A DNA stretch of 64,000 nucleotides from Apiosordaria backusii (lineage: Eukaryota; Ascomycota; Sordariomycetes; Sordariales; Lasiosphaeriaceae): assembly GCA_030549205.1 (NCBI GenBank), contig JAUKTV010000001.1, forward strand, positions 3,720,001 through 3,784,000. Direction: 5' to 3'. This document shows positions 10,167 to 22,058 of the stretch, piece after piece. Under the pieces are notes generated by a model. That model saw nothing but the letters and a program-made list of their open reading frames with translations, was not told the origin of the DNA and ran no database searches. Numbering within the stretch: position 1 is the stretch's first letter; every line of letters begins with the position of its first letter. Made by a program: the position numbers and the translations under genes.

Positions 10167-12484
10167 TGGGCGCCCCGGATGCCTTCCCGTTTCATCCACC
10201 ATCATACAGCAACCCCTATCTACGTAGATCTGACGATAGGTCTGGAAACGCGGTGCTGTCGGATGGCAAAACGAGTTTGAGGGGAGACTTGGGTAGAGGC
10301 CAGCGACTGACAATGAACCGCAATAGGATGCAGATGTTTGGCTTGAATATGGAAGAAATCTGGGACTGGGAGTCCCGGGTCGGCACATCATGGGCGTACC
10401 AGGCAGTGCAGTACTTGACGACGTGGGTTGTATGGGGCACAGCGCCAACTCGCTTCAGGACCTTGAGTGACCTCACTGGTCTGTTGGTGCTGGCTTCTAT
10501 AGGTGGCTTGGCATCGAAGGATTCAACGTTGAAACCCGCAAACCTCGGATTTCTTAACAATCCTCAAAGCCAGAGTATGATGCTGTGGGCTCTGCTACCT
10601 ATTTCACTGAATGGAAATGTATATATAAGGTGCCTAATTTTACTTGTACGCTGTTACCAACATTGAGAGTTTTGCTATCTTTATATGGTTGGAGTTCGTA
10701 GTTCCCTGAGGAGAATCGTGTTCCATCCCAAGACTTCAACATCAGTGATGCCTCCTTTCACTTCTGCCTACCCCAGCGCCAATGATACGGTATTAAGGTA
10801 ATCCCTTTTCGCATAACTCTCAGCTGTCTCTCAGGATCGCAAGATAAATCAGAAAGTGTGAAGCCCAAGGGACTTTCGCAGACCATTTGAAACGAATATC
10901 CCAGGCGGGAATAATGGTCCAATAATGCCAGGTCCGCTTTTCCAGGCCCAGGGTTGCATCCGACGTCATAGACAACCACCGCGATGATGGACTTCGTGGT
11001 ACATGCAAGAGCACCAAGTGTCTCTCCGCCATTGATCAATACTGCATGATGACTTCTCTACAGCTTTATGAGATAGATATCTTTGAGATAAATTTACTTT
11101 GTGGTTAACAGCCTAAAGGTTAAACATAAATTGTCAAAGATTGCTTTTCCGCCCCCTTGACAGACGTCGTGGTGTGGACCGTGACATGCATGTGTTTGAC
11201 ATAAAGATCCCCAACCCTAGCAGAAATAAAGAGCAGGCACAATAATCCTTCAGCCAAATTCGCATGCTGAACCATGGCAAATTTACCTATTGAACTTATC
11301 TTTACACCGCCGAAGCTTGCTTTCAGACTATCTCGTATATTTGGCTGGGTTTGGTTTAATGGGTGCTGTGTATGAGTAATTGGTGGTCAAGCCACTTCAG
11401 GGCTCACACAATGCAAGGTGTACTAAGCCCAACGTCCACAACAATGATCCTCAGAAAAAGGTATGAATGCAAAAGACGTGCCAGTTCCTGGACCTCACTC
11501 GCGGGACTCAAAGTTTAAACGACACATCAAGGTGAGTTGAGCATTGCACATCATCACTTGTGACCGGTCACGTACCTGACTACGTCGGTGACCAAAAACA
11601 AAGAAGAATGGCGTCACCAACAGTGCTGCTGGAAAAACCAAGAAACTGCCTCCGTACTCCTCTTGCAATTATATATCTCATAAATTCCAGAAATGGGCAC
11701 AGGTTTCACATGGATAGACGTGTCTCATGCTGTTCCCATCATCGCCGATGTGAATCAGTCCGCCAGAGACCCCAGGCTTCCAAGAAAATCAAAGAAGACG
11801 AAATCAAAACGGACAACTTCCTTCCTGAGTCACCATATGACATGGTAGTGTCCGTTTCACGTGGGTAATGGCGTGATGAGTACTCGCATCAAAGAGAACA
11901 TGGCATGACTGCTCTTTCCTTTTCCTTACATGTGATGACCTACTTCATATTCCAGTCAAGGCATCCTGGCATACCACGGACGCCGGTGGACTCTTTGATC
12001 CTCCTTCACCTCAGTTCTGCCTGCCTGGCTCGCCTGATGCGTACTTGGTAGCTTACCCCTCGCGCCCCTCGCACCCCGGCTCGGTCTCCGCAGTCCTAGA
12101 AGGGAGGCCTAGGCCGCCGAGATTGCTTGAGTTTGAGGAGGAAGGCGGGTATGTAACAATGGACACAACGTACCCGCCTTTTTTGACTTGGAACTTCGCA
12201 GCGGAGTCCACTTTGAGCAACTCTGAGGGGGCGGAACCCAGCGGAACTAGGCTAGTTAGGTTTGAGAGAGGGATGCGAGGCAGCGAGGCAAGACTGCCGT
12301 GGGGAAGGAGAGATTTCGCATCTGAATCTACAGTTGTTTGACTTGGATGATTCTCAGACTCTTCCCATGCTCAACATCCCACATATCTGCTGTTTTACAT
12401 ACCGAGTTTATGCCGTACCTTACGTCTCCGTGGTCTTCTTTTTCTTCGTCTATTTGCCCATTTTTCATTTTTGACAGGTCTCCT
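10167..12484. other. Mostly intergenic; possible extra 5' exon of the membrane-protein gene
   Basis: An open minus frame at 10560-10216 (starts MLRNPRFAGFNVESF, hydrophilic then mixed) could be an upstream exon of the membrane-protein gene, but no clean splice to it was found. At 12045-12341 a plus frame without ATG reads plausibly (NFAAESTLSNSEG, later DFASESTVV). The rest shows nothing recognisable. Confidence 0.35.
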
Positions 12485-15400
12485 ATGTTACGGCACGATG
12501 TCGAGGATCAAGCTGATATGCTCGACGTTGCGAGACAGAGCTCTATCGTCAGTTTTTCAACCCACCAAGCGCTGGACGAACAGCCTCATCGAACAGCGAC
12601 TGATATTCGTCTAGCAGATTATCAAGGAATACACACGCTTTTGCCAGCCATCGAGGCCAAGATGCCGGTCAAGTTGCCGAGAGGTCTCCGAAGACCTTCA
12701 GCAGGGCGACGACTCCCGAGAGGTAAGGACTGTCCATAGCTATACTTGGGACAACGGCCGCTAACATGTTTCCGATTACAGAGTTGCCCAATCAAGGCAG
12801 GCCCAAGAAGGGGTAACAACTCAAGAGGAGGGTGTGTATTCATGGATGACAAGTAGCCCAAAATGGCTGAATGGCGGGTAGCGACTCTATGTAGAGGTCA
12901 GTTTCTTTCCCTTGCCTACATCTCTGAGCGTCCTTGCTAACCTGACCCTAGACCCCCTGATCGGTTACATCAAGGCAGGGACAAGATGGCCGAATGGTGG
13001 GTAGCGACTCCATGTAGAGGTCAGTCCTCCCTCGATTACACCTTTGAGTGTCTTCGCTAACCCGACCCTAGACACCCTGATCGATAGCATCAAGGTAGGC
13101 CCAAGAAGGGGTAACAACTCAAGAGGAGGATGGGTATTCATGGGAGCAGCCCAAGATGGCCGAATGGCAGGTGAAGACTCCATATAGAAGTCAGTTTCTT
13201 TCCCGTACCTACATCCCTAAGCGTCCTTGCTAACCTGACCCTAGACACCCCGATCGATCACGTCAAGGCAGGCCCAAGAAGGGGCAATAACTCAAGAGGA
13301 GGATGGGTATTTATGAATGGCGAGCAGCCCAAGATGGCCGAAGAGCGGGTGACGTCTCTATAGGAAGGTCAGTTTTCTCCTTGCCATCCCTAAGCATTTT
13401 TGCTAACATCTCTTTCCACCCGCAGACATCCTGATCGACCGCATCAAGGGAGGCCCAGGAAGGGGTAATAATTGAAGAGGAGGGTTGGTATCCACGGGTC
13501 ACACGAGTTTGCCCAAGATGGCCTAGAAGGCGGGTAGCGACTCCATGTGAGGTAAGCTTTGGCCATGCCTATACCCCTGACTGGCATTGCTAATGCGTGT
13601 TTCCAATCGCAGACACCCGACCGACCGCATCAAGATCAAGCTGCCCAAGATGGCATAACAGCAGGTGGCATCTATGTGAAGAGGTTGGTGACATCCTTTT
13701 CTTCTTGGACAGCCCTACGTGTACGAGCGTTTAGTCGGAGTTGCTTACATCTTGACAATTCTAGGCACCTCAGCCGACCAAGTCAAGGAAGGCCCAAGAA
13801 GGGGTAATATCTCAAGAGGAGGGAATGCACATTTGCGGGTCAAGAAACACTGGCCAAGGCGCCTCTATGTTGTGGTTAGTATCCCCTTCTTGGCCTTTAG
13901 TTGCCCCTTTTGCCCCTCTTCCACCCGGCGGATTCCTCAGCGGGACATCGACGATATCAGGGACGGTGCCGACCATGGATATAGGGCCTGCGCCAGGGGC
14001 ACAGTAAAAGAAATCTGCTAACACGATGAGTTCATAGACCGAGCCCAAGACAATGCAGCGATGCGTACCAAGGCCATTGCAATATTGGCTGGACAACAGC
14101 TTCAAGGTAATCTTCTATTCTTTAATCTCCATCTTCCCCATGGAATCTACCCCGACACCAGTGACACAGTCTGACATATTTGGTCCCAGATTCATCTTAC
14201 TGTCGACCAGAGCCACAGTCAGACTTTAAATTCAAGCTGCTGGTAGTCCAAATGGTAAGGGAGCTCTGTTACCACGCTGGAACGGCGTCTCTTTTGGTGT
14301 GTTCATCTCGGGCTAACCGACTGTTGTATTTGTACAGGACCGTCTGGCTTTCGACAGGGCAACAAGGACCCTGGATACCAGAACAGGTACAGTTGAGGTA
14401 GGCACAGCGAGACTCTGAATGACCGGATTGAGTGCTGACATTACCTGTCATCAACAGATGAAACAACAGGTCAACCAAGATTGGTGCTGGGCGAGGCAGG
14501 ATGGGGACAAGACAAGACAAGAGGGAGTATGGATTGTGGTATACGATGACTTACGTCTTAGGGACACAGAATCAAGAAAGGCAGCAATTCTCTCCAGCCA
14601 TCGACCAAAAGGTTGACACACGATGGCTCGTTCAAGGATGCGAGCACGCCGCGGCAACTACAGGCGCATGAGAGAGGACAAGAGTGCCTGACTCCATCAA
14701 AGGATGGGTAAGTGGCTTCTTCACTTCGAATCCCGGCCCATAAGAGATATACCCCAGCCACGTCGCAGTCACGTCTTCTGATTCTGACACAACGGTTTCT
14801 AGATGTCTATTTCTGACACGATACCTGCCACCAATACACTCTGCATACTGTCACGGTACGTATGTTTCGCATCTCTTTTCACTAGTTTCTTGTTTATCTT
14901 CTCCGCTGACCTCTGGCTTCCAACAGGCCGTTGGATAATAGCCAAGTACACTTTCTCGCCCCGGTCCTTTCGATTTGGCCATGATAATTTTCCAGGGCAT
15001 TGCTTACTTCGAATCCGGTCAAGTGTCACACGAACTCAGAATTCTCTACAACAGTCACTCGTCTATTTCCATTTGCTTCTCCAACCCTGCTGCTTTCAAC
15101 ACTCAGGCCTATAGCGAGTCGCTCCCAAGATTGGTCGTACCGAAGCTGGTGCTGGTAGCTAACGAGATGATTCAGGACACAGTAATTTACGGGTAAGGTG
15201 TGCATTCTGTGCCCCTTTTGCCCACCTCTTCATCGTGTCACCTGGTGCAGGCCCGACGATCTCACTCAAACCCCCTTGCCCTCATCGCCGCCACTCAATA
15301 CCTCTCTGTCCACCGTAGTCTGCGACATCACTGGTCCTCTCTATCATCAACCCATTGCTGCTTGGCTCGCAAATATCAGTGCCAACTTAATGTTCCGCTG

Positions 15401-15750
15401 AGATGGAGACCTCGCATGCTGCCACAGCAACCACTACAGTAGTAAGGTATGTCAGTTCATGTTTTTTGATATGCATGTCCTACCTTTTGCCTCGACTAAC
15501 ATTATGTCACTGAGAACAGAATTACCTCATTGTCAGGTTCATTTGGAGGCGCCGAGACTTCGGTTCAGCAATTAGGCCGACAGTGGTGTATCTCTGATGG
15601 GAGTATGTGAGCTATTGGATTTATCTATGACAAGGTATGTTTTCATTTGGCTCACAGCTACTGTCACTTTACCAGCTGCTGACTTGTTAGTGGTAGAAGT
15701 TTTCAGTGGTCGACACCTCAGGCAGCCATTTCGTGCGCCCGCCCTAACTC
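12485..15750 (+). pseudogene. Decayed multi-exon gene region with many canonical introns
   Basis: From the ATG at 12485 a natural-looking first exon runs to 12722 (MLRHDVEDQADMLDVARQSS ... RRLPRG). It is closed by a textbook intron (GTAAGG ... GCTAACATG ... TTACAG, 12723-12781). Downstream at least ten further GT...CTAAC/CTGAC...AG introns are visible on the plus strand, for example at about 14256-14337, 14398-14458, 14858-14924, 15447-15520 and 15635-15690. They separate exon-sized pieces of 40-120 nt. In-frame stops (TAG, TAA, TGA) and frame changes break every attempt at joining the pieces beyond two exons, so the gene appears dead or the true exon set was not found. The core of the region is the tandem module array described separately. 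Function is unknown. Confidence 0.4.
12782..13860 (+). repeat. Tandem array of about seven exon-plus-intron modules
   Basis: Units begin near 12782, 12953, 13073, 13245, 13427, 13613 and 13766, most of them 150-185 bp (the second is 120 bp after an internal deletion). Each unit has an exon-like part, containing a near-constant GGCCCAAGAAGGGGTAA core, then CAAGAGGAGG, then a GCCCAAGATGGC core. An intron-like part follows, opening GTCAGT or GTAAGC and closing with GCTAAC plus TAG or CAG. One frame is open through most of unit 3 and reads DTLIDSIKVGPRRGN, then SRGGWVFMGAAQDGRMAG. The same frame recurs in units 1, 4, 5 and 7 with stops or one-base shifts. Unit 6 keeps AAQDGITAGGIYVKR. This shows amplification of a whole exon with its intron. 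Confidence 0.8.
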
Positions 15751-15916
15751 TCTTGAGCCCCTGAAGCCCCTGAAGCCCCTGAACCAACACTGCCCACACT
15801 GCACCTGAGCCCCACTTTCACCCCTGAAAATCACTTTTGTTTGGGTAGCGCATGCCAACCACATCACTGCCAGGTGGTCTCGACAGTGCCGCATCACCAT
15901 GAGAACGACTTTTTAG

Positions 15917-16306
15917 ACTTTCGACAAACTGTGTTTCTACGACGGTGATCTCTTTACTTTTTCGGACCGTCAATTGCTCGGCCAATCTTATCAACAGATT
16001 ACTGCACGAAGCTCCCTCACTGAAAAGCCGACCAATGGGCCAGTGCTTGTCGAGTCACCTCACGGAGATCAGTATGTCTGGAGCAACAGCGCACAATCGC
16101 TCAGAACCAGACTTGACCGGCTCGAATACCATGACGAGGCTCTTGCACCAGCCGATCTCATTGCGGAAGCATTGCAAGGAACCGGGGCTTGCTTGCATCA
16201 CATCTTCCTCCGCGCTGGCTCAGTTCCCTCTGCTGCCATCACTCAGTCTTCTCAAGACGGTCACAGCGTTGTAGTCCTCTCCTTTGCGTTTCTGGGGGGA
16301 ACTTGA
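15917..16306 (+). pseudogene. ORF fragment, unrecognised
   Basis: An open plus frame runs 15917-16306 after a stop. It reads FDKLCFYDGDLFTFSDRQLL near its start and later LDRLEYHDEALAPADLIAEA, with balanced composition, and ends VLSFAFLGGT. It looks more like protein than the competing frames but has no credible start codon or recognisable domain. It may be a further exon of the decayed gene upstream. Confidence 0.3.
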
Positions 16307-19300
16307 ACTGTGGGAGCAGTCCACACAAGGTTGAAGTACTTGCCTACATCATATCCCGGGGCGTATTTGCGAGATATACTTCGTCGACCTTTCTCTGAGC
16401 ACCTCCACGGCGTGATCGAGTCTGTCTACTGAGAATGGTTTCGGAAATCATTCTTCATGTCGATGTTTATCGGTCTGTTGAGATTTACCTCAGCCCCTCT
16501 CTGCTTCTTCGCTTCAAAGACACTTGGTTGCGAGATCAAACGGCTTTGGACAACCCACGAGAATTCCCAACACCATCGTTGTCACATGCCCCTGAAACAA
16601 ACCAAGGAGCCGGCCTCACCTCATCAATTCTACCCGCCATATCTAGCTAACTGGGGGTTTGCCGGTGACAGGCTTTCGGGCTAGCTCTGCAGGAAGCTCT
16701 TTGGAATGCTACCTTAGTCACCAAGTTTTTCACCAGGCTCTCAGGGCGTCTTTGGCAACCTCTTTGGCTCCCTCTTTCAGCCTCTTTGGAAACTTCTTTG
16801 ACAACGTCACCAGCCTTTCCGCCAATCCCCTTGCAGCCCTTCTTGCAGTCTTCTCGCCACTCTTAGCTATGCGTGAAGTGGGCTTTGGATGATGCACCGG
16901 TTTGTTGACACAAAAAATGGTCTTCAACTTCAGGAAAGCATCTGGCGCTTCTCTTCAGCACACATTCTTTTCAGGGTTTGTTTTTGAGGTCGGCAAGTAA
17001 CAGAGCATGCAGTAAGATACGATATCAGAGTCCCCTGTCGCTTCATATTATCCAAGCGCAGTTCGTAATGTTTCCGTCTGTCCGCTCCTCCTCAAATCCA
17101 CCCGAATACATCTGGATCGGTCGACGATGCGCCGAAAGCTCTCTTCTGGAGAAACGGACGGCGGCGGTTCTCATGACCTTCAACACAATCATGGCTAGCT
17201 TTTGACAGGGCGCGATTGAGTATATTCCAACCACCCCAGCTTTGGATATCTCTGGGCTGTAGTACGTTCGAAGCCAGAACCTACCGGTTGCTCTCTTCCC
17301 GGGACCTGCCATATGGAGCCTAGCGAAGGTGACGAAGTATGCGACGGGACTCCCTTTCTACTACCAAGGTGGAAGCCATACCCGTTGATGCCGGTTCTCA
17401 GACTCCGAAGTCAGTGACCAGATAAGCCAGTGCGCTCGGTGATGGGGACCAAAAACCAAGACTCCAAATTCTACTACGAGCTTTTGAGCCTCCACAACTT
17501 TGCTGTAGGCTATTGGAGCTGGAATTCCCGCGCCTGGTGGCGACGAGCTCAGAACTCTACTGGAGAGACAACTCGATGAAGCCGATAATGTTCTGTCAGG
17601 CTGTCAGGCCTGCACTCGATACCTTTGGCTTGTTCGATGGGGCGGTTGAGGTGGGACCGCATTGGGCTCTCAATGACCACCCTGATCACAAGATGTCTAC
17701 CCAAGGCAGCTCTTCCTTACACGATCAAAAAACCATATGTTGGGCCATTCTTTCTTGCCTTCGCCGCTCTCACCTTCTTCGGCAACCACCAGCAGCACCA
17801 GAGCTTGTTGTCTCTCCTCATAGTGATCATATCGACTTGCCTATCGAAGGGTCGGATCTAGTGAGTTCAAATGCACCCACTGGCGTCCAGCTTGCACCTA
17901 GCAGTCCATCCATCACACCAGCCCTCCCGACTCGTCGATCCCGGGCGATTTCCTTTACCCTTGAGAGAGATCCAGATCCTGATGCCTCAGCCTAGATGAT
18001 CGTGAGATTTACCCGTCACCCCTTTATTCTCGGTAGGGAAGACGAGTTCCTTGCGGGGTCGGATATCCATTGCGGCCATGTTCTTTGAGTGGCTAAGGCC
18101 ACACTGGAGGTGGTCTTCAGCCAAATGGTTTCCCTTGTTTTACGGGTAGTCTCAGGAGCCATTCGACATCGCCAACATCCACCAAGTACTCTGTCAAGTC
18201 TTTGGTCATCGGTTAGTCAGCCACCTACATCGCCTAACCTTCGACGCTCGAGGTAGAGCTTAGACGGTGCTCGCCGCAGACGCTGCTTCGAGTATCTCGC
18301 AGGCGACATGATGATCTGGTGCCGTGATCCGGCGGCGATTCCACCATCCATGCCCGTGTTTGGCAGCGACAGCCTACTGAATAAATGGCCATCTCTGTAT
18401 GTCGCGGCTCACAGCTGGTACAATCGCCTTCCCCTTCTTACTATCACAGAGCTCTGTCTTGCGGTAGCCGGGAGCGGAGTGCTGAGCGCCCGAACATACC
18501 ACCAAAGCGCCCCCAACAGGACTCATCTTTTTCTCAAGGCATCCAGGCGGCTGTATGGTGTAGGCATAACGGTCGGCTAGCCACCCATGGTACTTCCATT
18601 CCACACAGCTTATGCGGAAGCTCGCCAATGGTCATCAGAATACGGGGGTAATGCAATCAGGTATGTTTGCTAGTCGAGCAGCAGCAGTCCAGGCCTCTTT
18701 GTGCTAATAGCTTGTTGTCCTCAGCTATGTGGACTTCCAATCATGCCGACCAGCATGGAAGATTGCCTCTGACTATTGTCCTCGCTCTGCCACCGTTCTT
18801 CAACCTCAACTGGATCTGCTCGTGGTGTGGTCTCATTAGAACGCCCACAACAGCCTTTCGACCGTCCACAAAGTCTATTCCCCAACTTCTGCCAGGGGGC
18901 TGACATGGAGCACTCTGCCTTCCCAGAGCAAGTGGCTAGGCACAACTTACAACAAAGGCCGTGTCCTGACGAAATTACCACTTGCCTAACGACTGCATGT
19001 GGAGTCTTTCTACTCGTATGGCAAACGTACCACCAACTGGATATTCGAACGGAGCGCCAAACGCCCAGTCCAACACACTCCTGCGTTCCACTAACGAGTA
19101 TACTTGGACTCGGCAAGGTTCCTGGCTTTCGCCCTCTCAATTGCATCACTGTCAGACGCTACCCGGGTGAACATTACCTCACAGTCCTCAAGTAGTCTGC
19201 TGAGAAGTTGTTTGGCAAGGTGCGCCAGACTATGGCCTCCCGCCGACTACCTCTTTCATCGCTCATCGCCGACGTTCCCTACTCCTATTCCTCGATCTCG

Positions 19301-20760
19301 GAGGAATTTCCACATCCGAGCCTCTGCTCTCTTCCACACCAAAGCCTCCTTGACGTCCACTTCTGCAGTCCTCGGTCCCTGTTCTGGCCCAGCCAGCTCC
19401 CTCCTTGACAAATACATCACCTTTTGCCCAGTTCACAATCCACATTTTCTTCAATGTATACACCACGACGAGGCCTGCTATGAGTTACACATGGGTACAC
19501 ATATCTCACCTCCGTCATTGAGACAGACCTCGCGGACTCCCAGGCCAGACTCCGACGGTATACCTGGTGATAGGCCCACGGTCACCCCGAATGTGTCTTC
19601 GACTGTGAGCACTGGTCCTCTCCTGTCTACCTTCACTACTGTGCGCTCGCCACCCGCGCATGGTGCTCTTCCAAACCACGCAGAGAGGCTGTGATCAGCC
19701 CCCGCTGCATTCCCCAACGGGTCCCCATCGGCCATCTTCCCAGGCAAACGATGGAGCGTACGGCGTTCTATTACCAATTTCGAACCAGCCTGGCTATCAT
19801 AGCCAGCTGCCGGGGTATCAGATGTACTACCACAGAACTTTCCTCCATCAAGTTTCTTACCTACCAATACCATATCCTGGTCCCAGCAGGTGTGGGCACC
19901 TGTTGTATCTCCTTCACCACGTTCGTCGTCTTCTCCGCTCTCAGCGCCGCCAGCGTTGATATCTCAATGCCCGTCGTCATGAGAAGATGGGAGGCGTTCA
20001 GCCTCGGTCCGAGCCATCAGCGCGGGTACGATGGTGTATTTGGGAAATTCTGGGTTCAGTCACAGCAGCATCTTACGTGAACTAGCCGAACATGGACGAG
20101 CTATGCGTTCCTCCCATGACACACATACAGTCGTCAGATTGCTGTTCCTTTGAGGATTGCTCTCTTCAACGACAGGAATGTCATGGCGCGACGGATCCAT
20201 CAGTAAGGTATGGTATTCTTGGTGGCGGAAAAGGGGAGTGGCATGGTTGCAAAGAGAGGGAGTGCATGGTAACAAAGAGATGGCGGGTATGTCTTCCGAA
20301 CTTTTCTCCTAGTCGTTCATTCTTCTTTTGCAAACAGCTAATGCGTACAACAGGGATTAGAAAAGCCCATTGACGGTGACGCGCACACACACACACACAC
20401 ACAGACGGTGCTGACATTTTTTCTTGCCTGGCCACAAATGCGTAAGTTCCCGGCTTTCGAGCTCTCCATCATTTCTTCATTCAGCTTCACAAGAAACATG
20501 TGCTGATTCTGTGATGCAAAAGGAAAGTATCTGTCTCCACATACAGAGTGAACCCCTCCCTTGTGCTGCACCGAGGGCACCTACCCGGCACTCAGACCCC
20601 ATGAGGCACCCGGTGCAGTACCTCCAACAAATCTAGTCAATCCGGCCCCTTTGCCAAGCCAGAGCTACGATCAACAAACCGGTGTCCCATGAATCGGAAG
20701 TTTTCCACGAGAGCAGCAGCGATCCTCTCTCTCCGACTGTTTGGACCTGTACCGGAGAAC
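16307..20760. other. Decayed, mixed-frame region without a supported gene
   Basis: Pieces in several frames look protein-like for 50-150 codons and then break. One is 17513-17995 plus (LELEFPRLVATSSELYW ... FTLERDPDPDASA, with a Pro/Ser-rich tail). Another is a hydrophobic stretch in a different frame at about 17730-17855. A third is 18308-18580 plus. An Ala/Lys-rich minus frame at 16927-16730 alternates KK and EVA-type steps. Strong intron-like signals continue here on the plus strand. No coherent gene could be assembled. Confidence 0.3.
20384..20403 (+). repeat. (CA)10 microsatellite
   Basis: Ten uninterrupted CA dinucleotides are followed by GACGG. Confidence 0.95.
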
Positions 20761-21132
20761 TCAGGGCCAAGAGGAATTCGAGGATGGCAGCCAACCACAC
20801 AGCACGCCAATAAGCATATAGATGATGTACCCGGCCAGGAGCAGGTCGAGATATCTCATCGTGAGAACACCATCACTAAGGTGCTGATCTCGCCTCACAG
20901 CGGGGACTTACCCTCACCCCGGCACAAATCACCGCGTCCGCCCCTGTAATGGCCCAATAAACGGCCAGCCGGAACGACCATCAAATCCGGGCCAAGAGGA
21001 GTTCGAGGTCGGCAGCCACACAGGCACATCGATAAGCAGTGACGAGGAAGCCGTTATCATGGATGATGTACCCGGTCAGGGTTGGGGATGTCTCATCATG
21101 AGAACATCAATGGGGACTAACTCTCACCCCGG
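20761..21132 (+). repeat. Diverged direct duplication of about 150-160 bp
   Basis: Copy A (20761-20922) and copy B (20986-21132) share, in the same order, GGGCCAAGAGGA, TTCGAGG, GGCAGCCA, ATGATGTACCCGG, TCTCATC and CTCACCCCGG. Copy B in one frame reads QEEFEVGSHTGTSISS, then EEAVIMDDVPGQGWG, an acidic, coding-like stretch. Copy A in the same frame gives QEEFEDGSQPHS before a stop. Confidence 0.75.
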
Positions 21133-21220
21133 GACACCTCACGCTTCTATACACCAGTGCACGATAGTGTGCTGTTCGGGCCCGCCAGCCATCGCTCGAA
21201 CTCGAACGCGAGCAAAGGCT

Positions 21221-21249
21221 CAGACACAGACACAGACACAGACACAGAC
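21221..21249 (+). repeat. (CAGACA)n microsatellite
   Basis: Nearly five copies of a CAGACA hexamer are present. In the surrounding open plus frame (21157-21483) they encode alternating Asp-Thr (TDTDTDTD). Confidence 0.95.
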
Positions 21250-21258
21250 CCCGCTCTG

Positions 21259-21299
21259 CCGTTGGAGTCGCCCCCGACGGTCCAGGGCGACTCCAACGG
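21259..21299. repeat. Perfect 14-bp inverted repeat (hairpin) inside a coding-like frame
   Basis: CCGTTGGAGTCGCC (21259-21272) is matched exactly by its reverse complement at 21286-21299, with a 13-nt loop. It lies 10 bp after the hexamer microsatellite and inside an open plus frame (PLESPPTVQGDSNG). Confidence 0.95.
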
Positions 21300-21469
21300 C
21301 ACACACAAAAAGGTCAACGTAACGATACGAGAGCCGATACAAACAAATGCAGAGGCAACCCTGACGTTCACGGACGTCAACGTGCACAGGGACCAACGAC
21401 AACAAGAGAAAGTTGAGAGCGTCGTCTGGTTCCCCTTCTATGGTGTAATGATATCTGTCATTGTCCCTT

Positions 21470-21538
21470 CGCTTCCTCCATGAGGATAGCGACGTCCTCG
21501 CTCCCTCCAAGAGGATAGCAGCGTCCTCGCTTCTTCCG
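21470..21538 (+). repeat. 29-bp tandem repeat, two and a part copies
   Basis: Adjacent copies share TCGCT, CCTCCA, GAGGATAGC and the sequence ACGTCC or GCGTCC, and a partial third copy follows. Confidence 0.8.
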
Positions 21539-22058
21539 CCATAGCACCCGCGCCGGCAGCTGTCAAGTGCCACTCTTCAACGGCTGGGTCGAGTCCAGTT
21601 CTCTTCCTGTTTGCGGTCCGAAAAAGGCCCAGCCTTTGGGACTACCAGCCCGACGACCAGCTTGCTGAAGACCATTAGGATGGTAAATACCACCCCTTTC
21701 CAGATCGTAGGTCTTGCCGAACCGAGTCAAGGCCAAGTGAGCCCGTGGAAGGCCGGCCTGCCGAAGCAACTGTTCAAGAGTTCGTGCAGGTGACAATATG
21801 GCGGCGGTATCTCAGACGACAACGGCATTCTCACCTTCTGCTACGCACGAGACCGGTTACTCGTGGGGCCTCACTATGCCAGACCAAACAGAGGTGTTCA
21901 AGGGTTCGTGCACGGTGGTTTGAGGGAGTTTTGCAACTCTATAATGATCTCGCCCCTGGTTCACCGAAGGAGACCTTGTTACGAGCTCTACTTCCTCTAA
22001 ATGACCGAGTTGGGACCGCTGCCGCCAACTGTCTATTGAGGTGCCTCTGCAAGACAAT

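Noticed and set aside
12782..13860. CRISPR-like regular repeats
   Set aside because: Regular spacing comes from a repeated exon-intron module in a eukaryotic genome; units are far longer than CRISPR repeats and there are no cas genes.
12782..13860. HET-s-like amyloid motif repeat
   Set aside because: The module contains Asn/Gly-rich stretches, but the spacing and residues do not match a HET-s-type motif closely enough to claim it.
19104..19694. 196-codon plus ORF
   Set aside because: Ser/Pro/Thr-rich, starts inside the decayed region with no splice or domain support; neighbouring frames are equally open.
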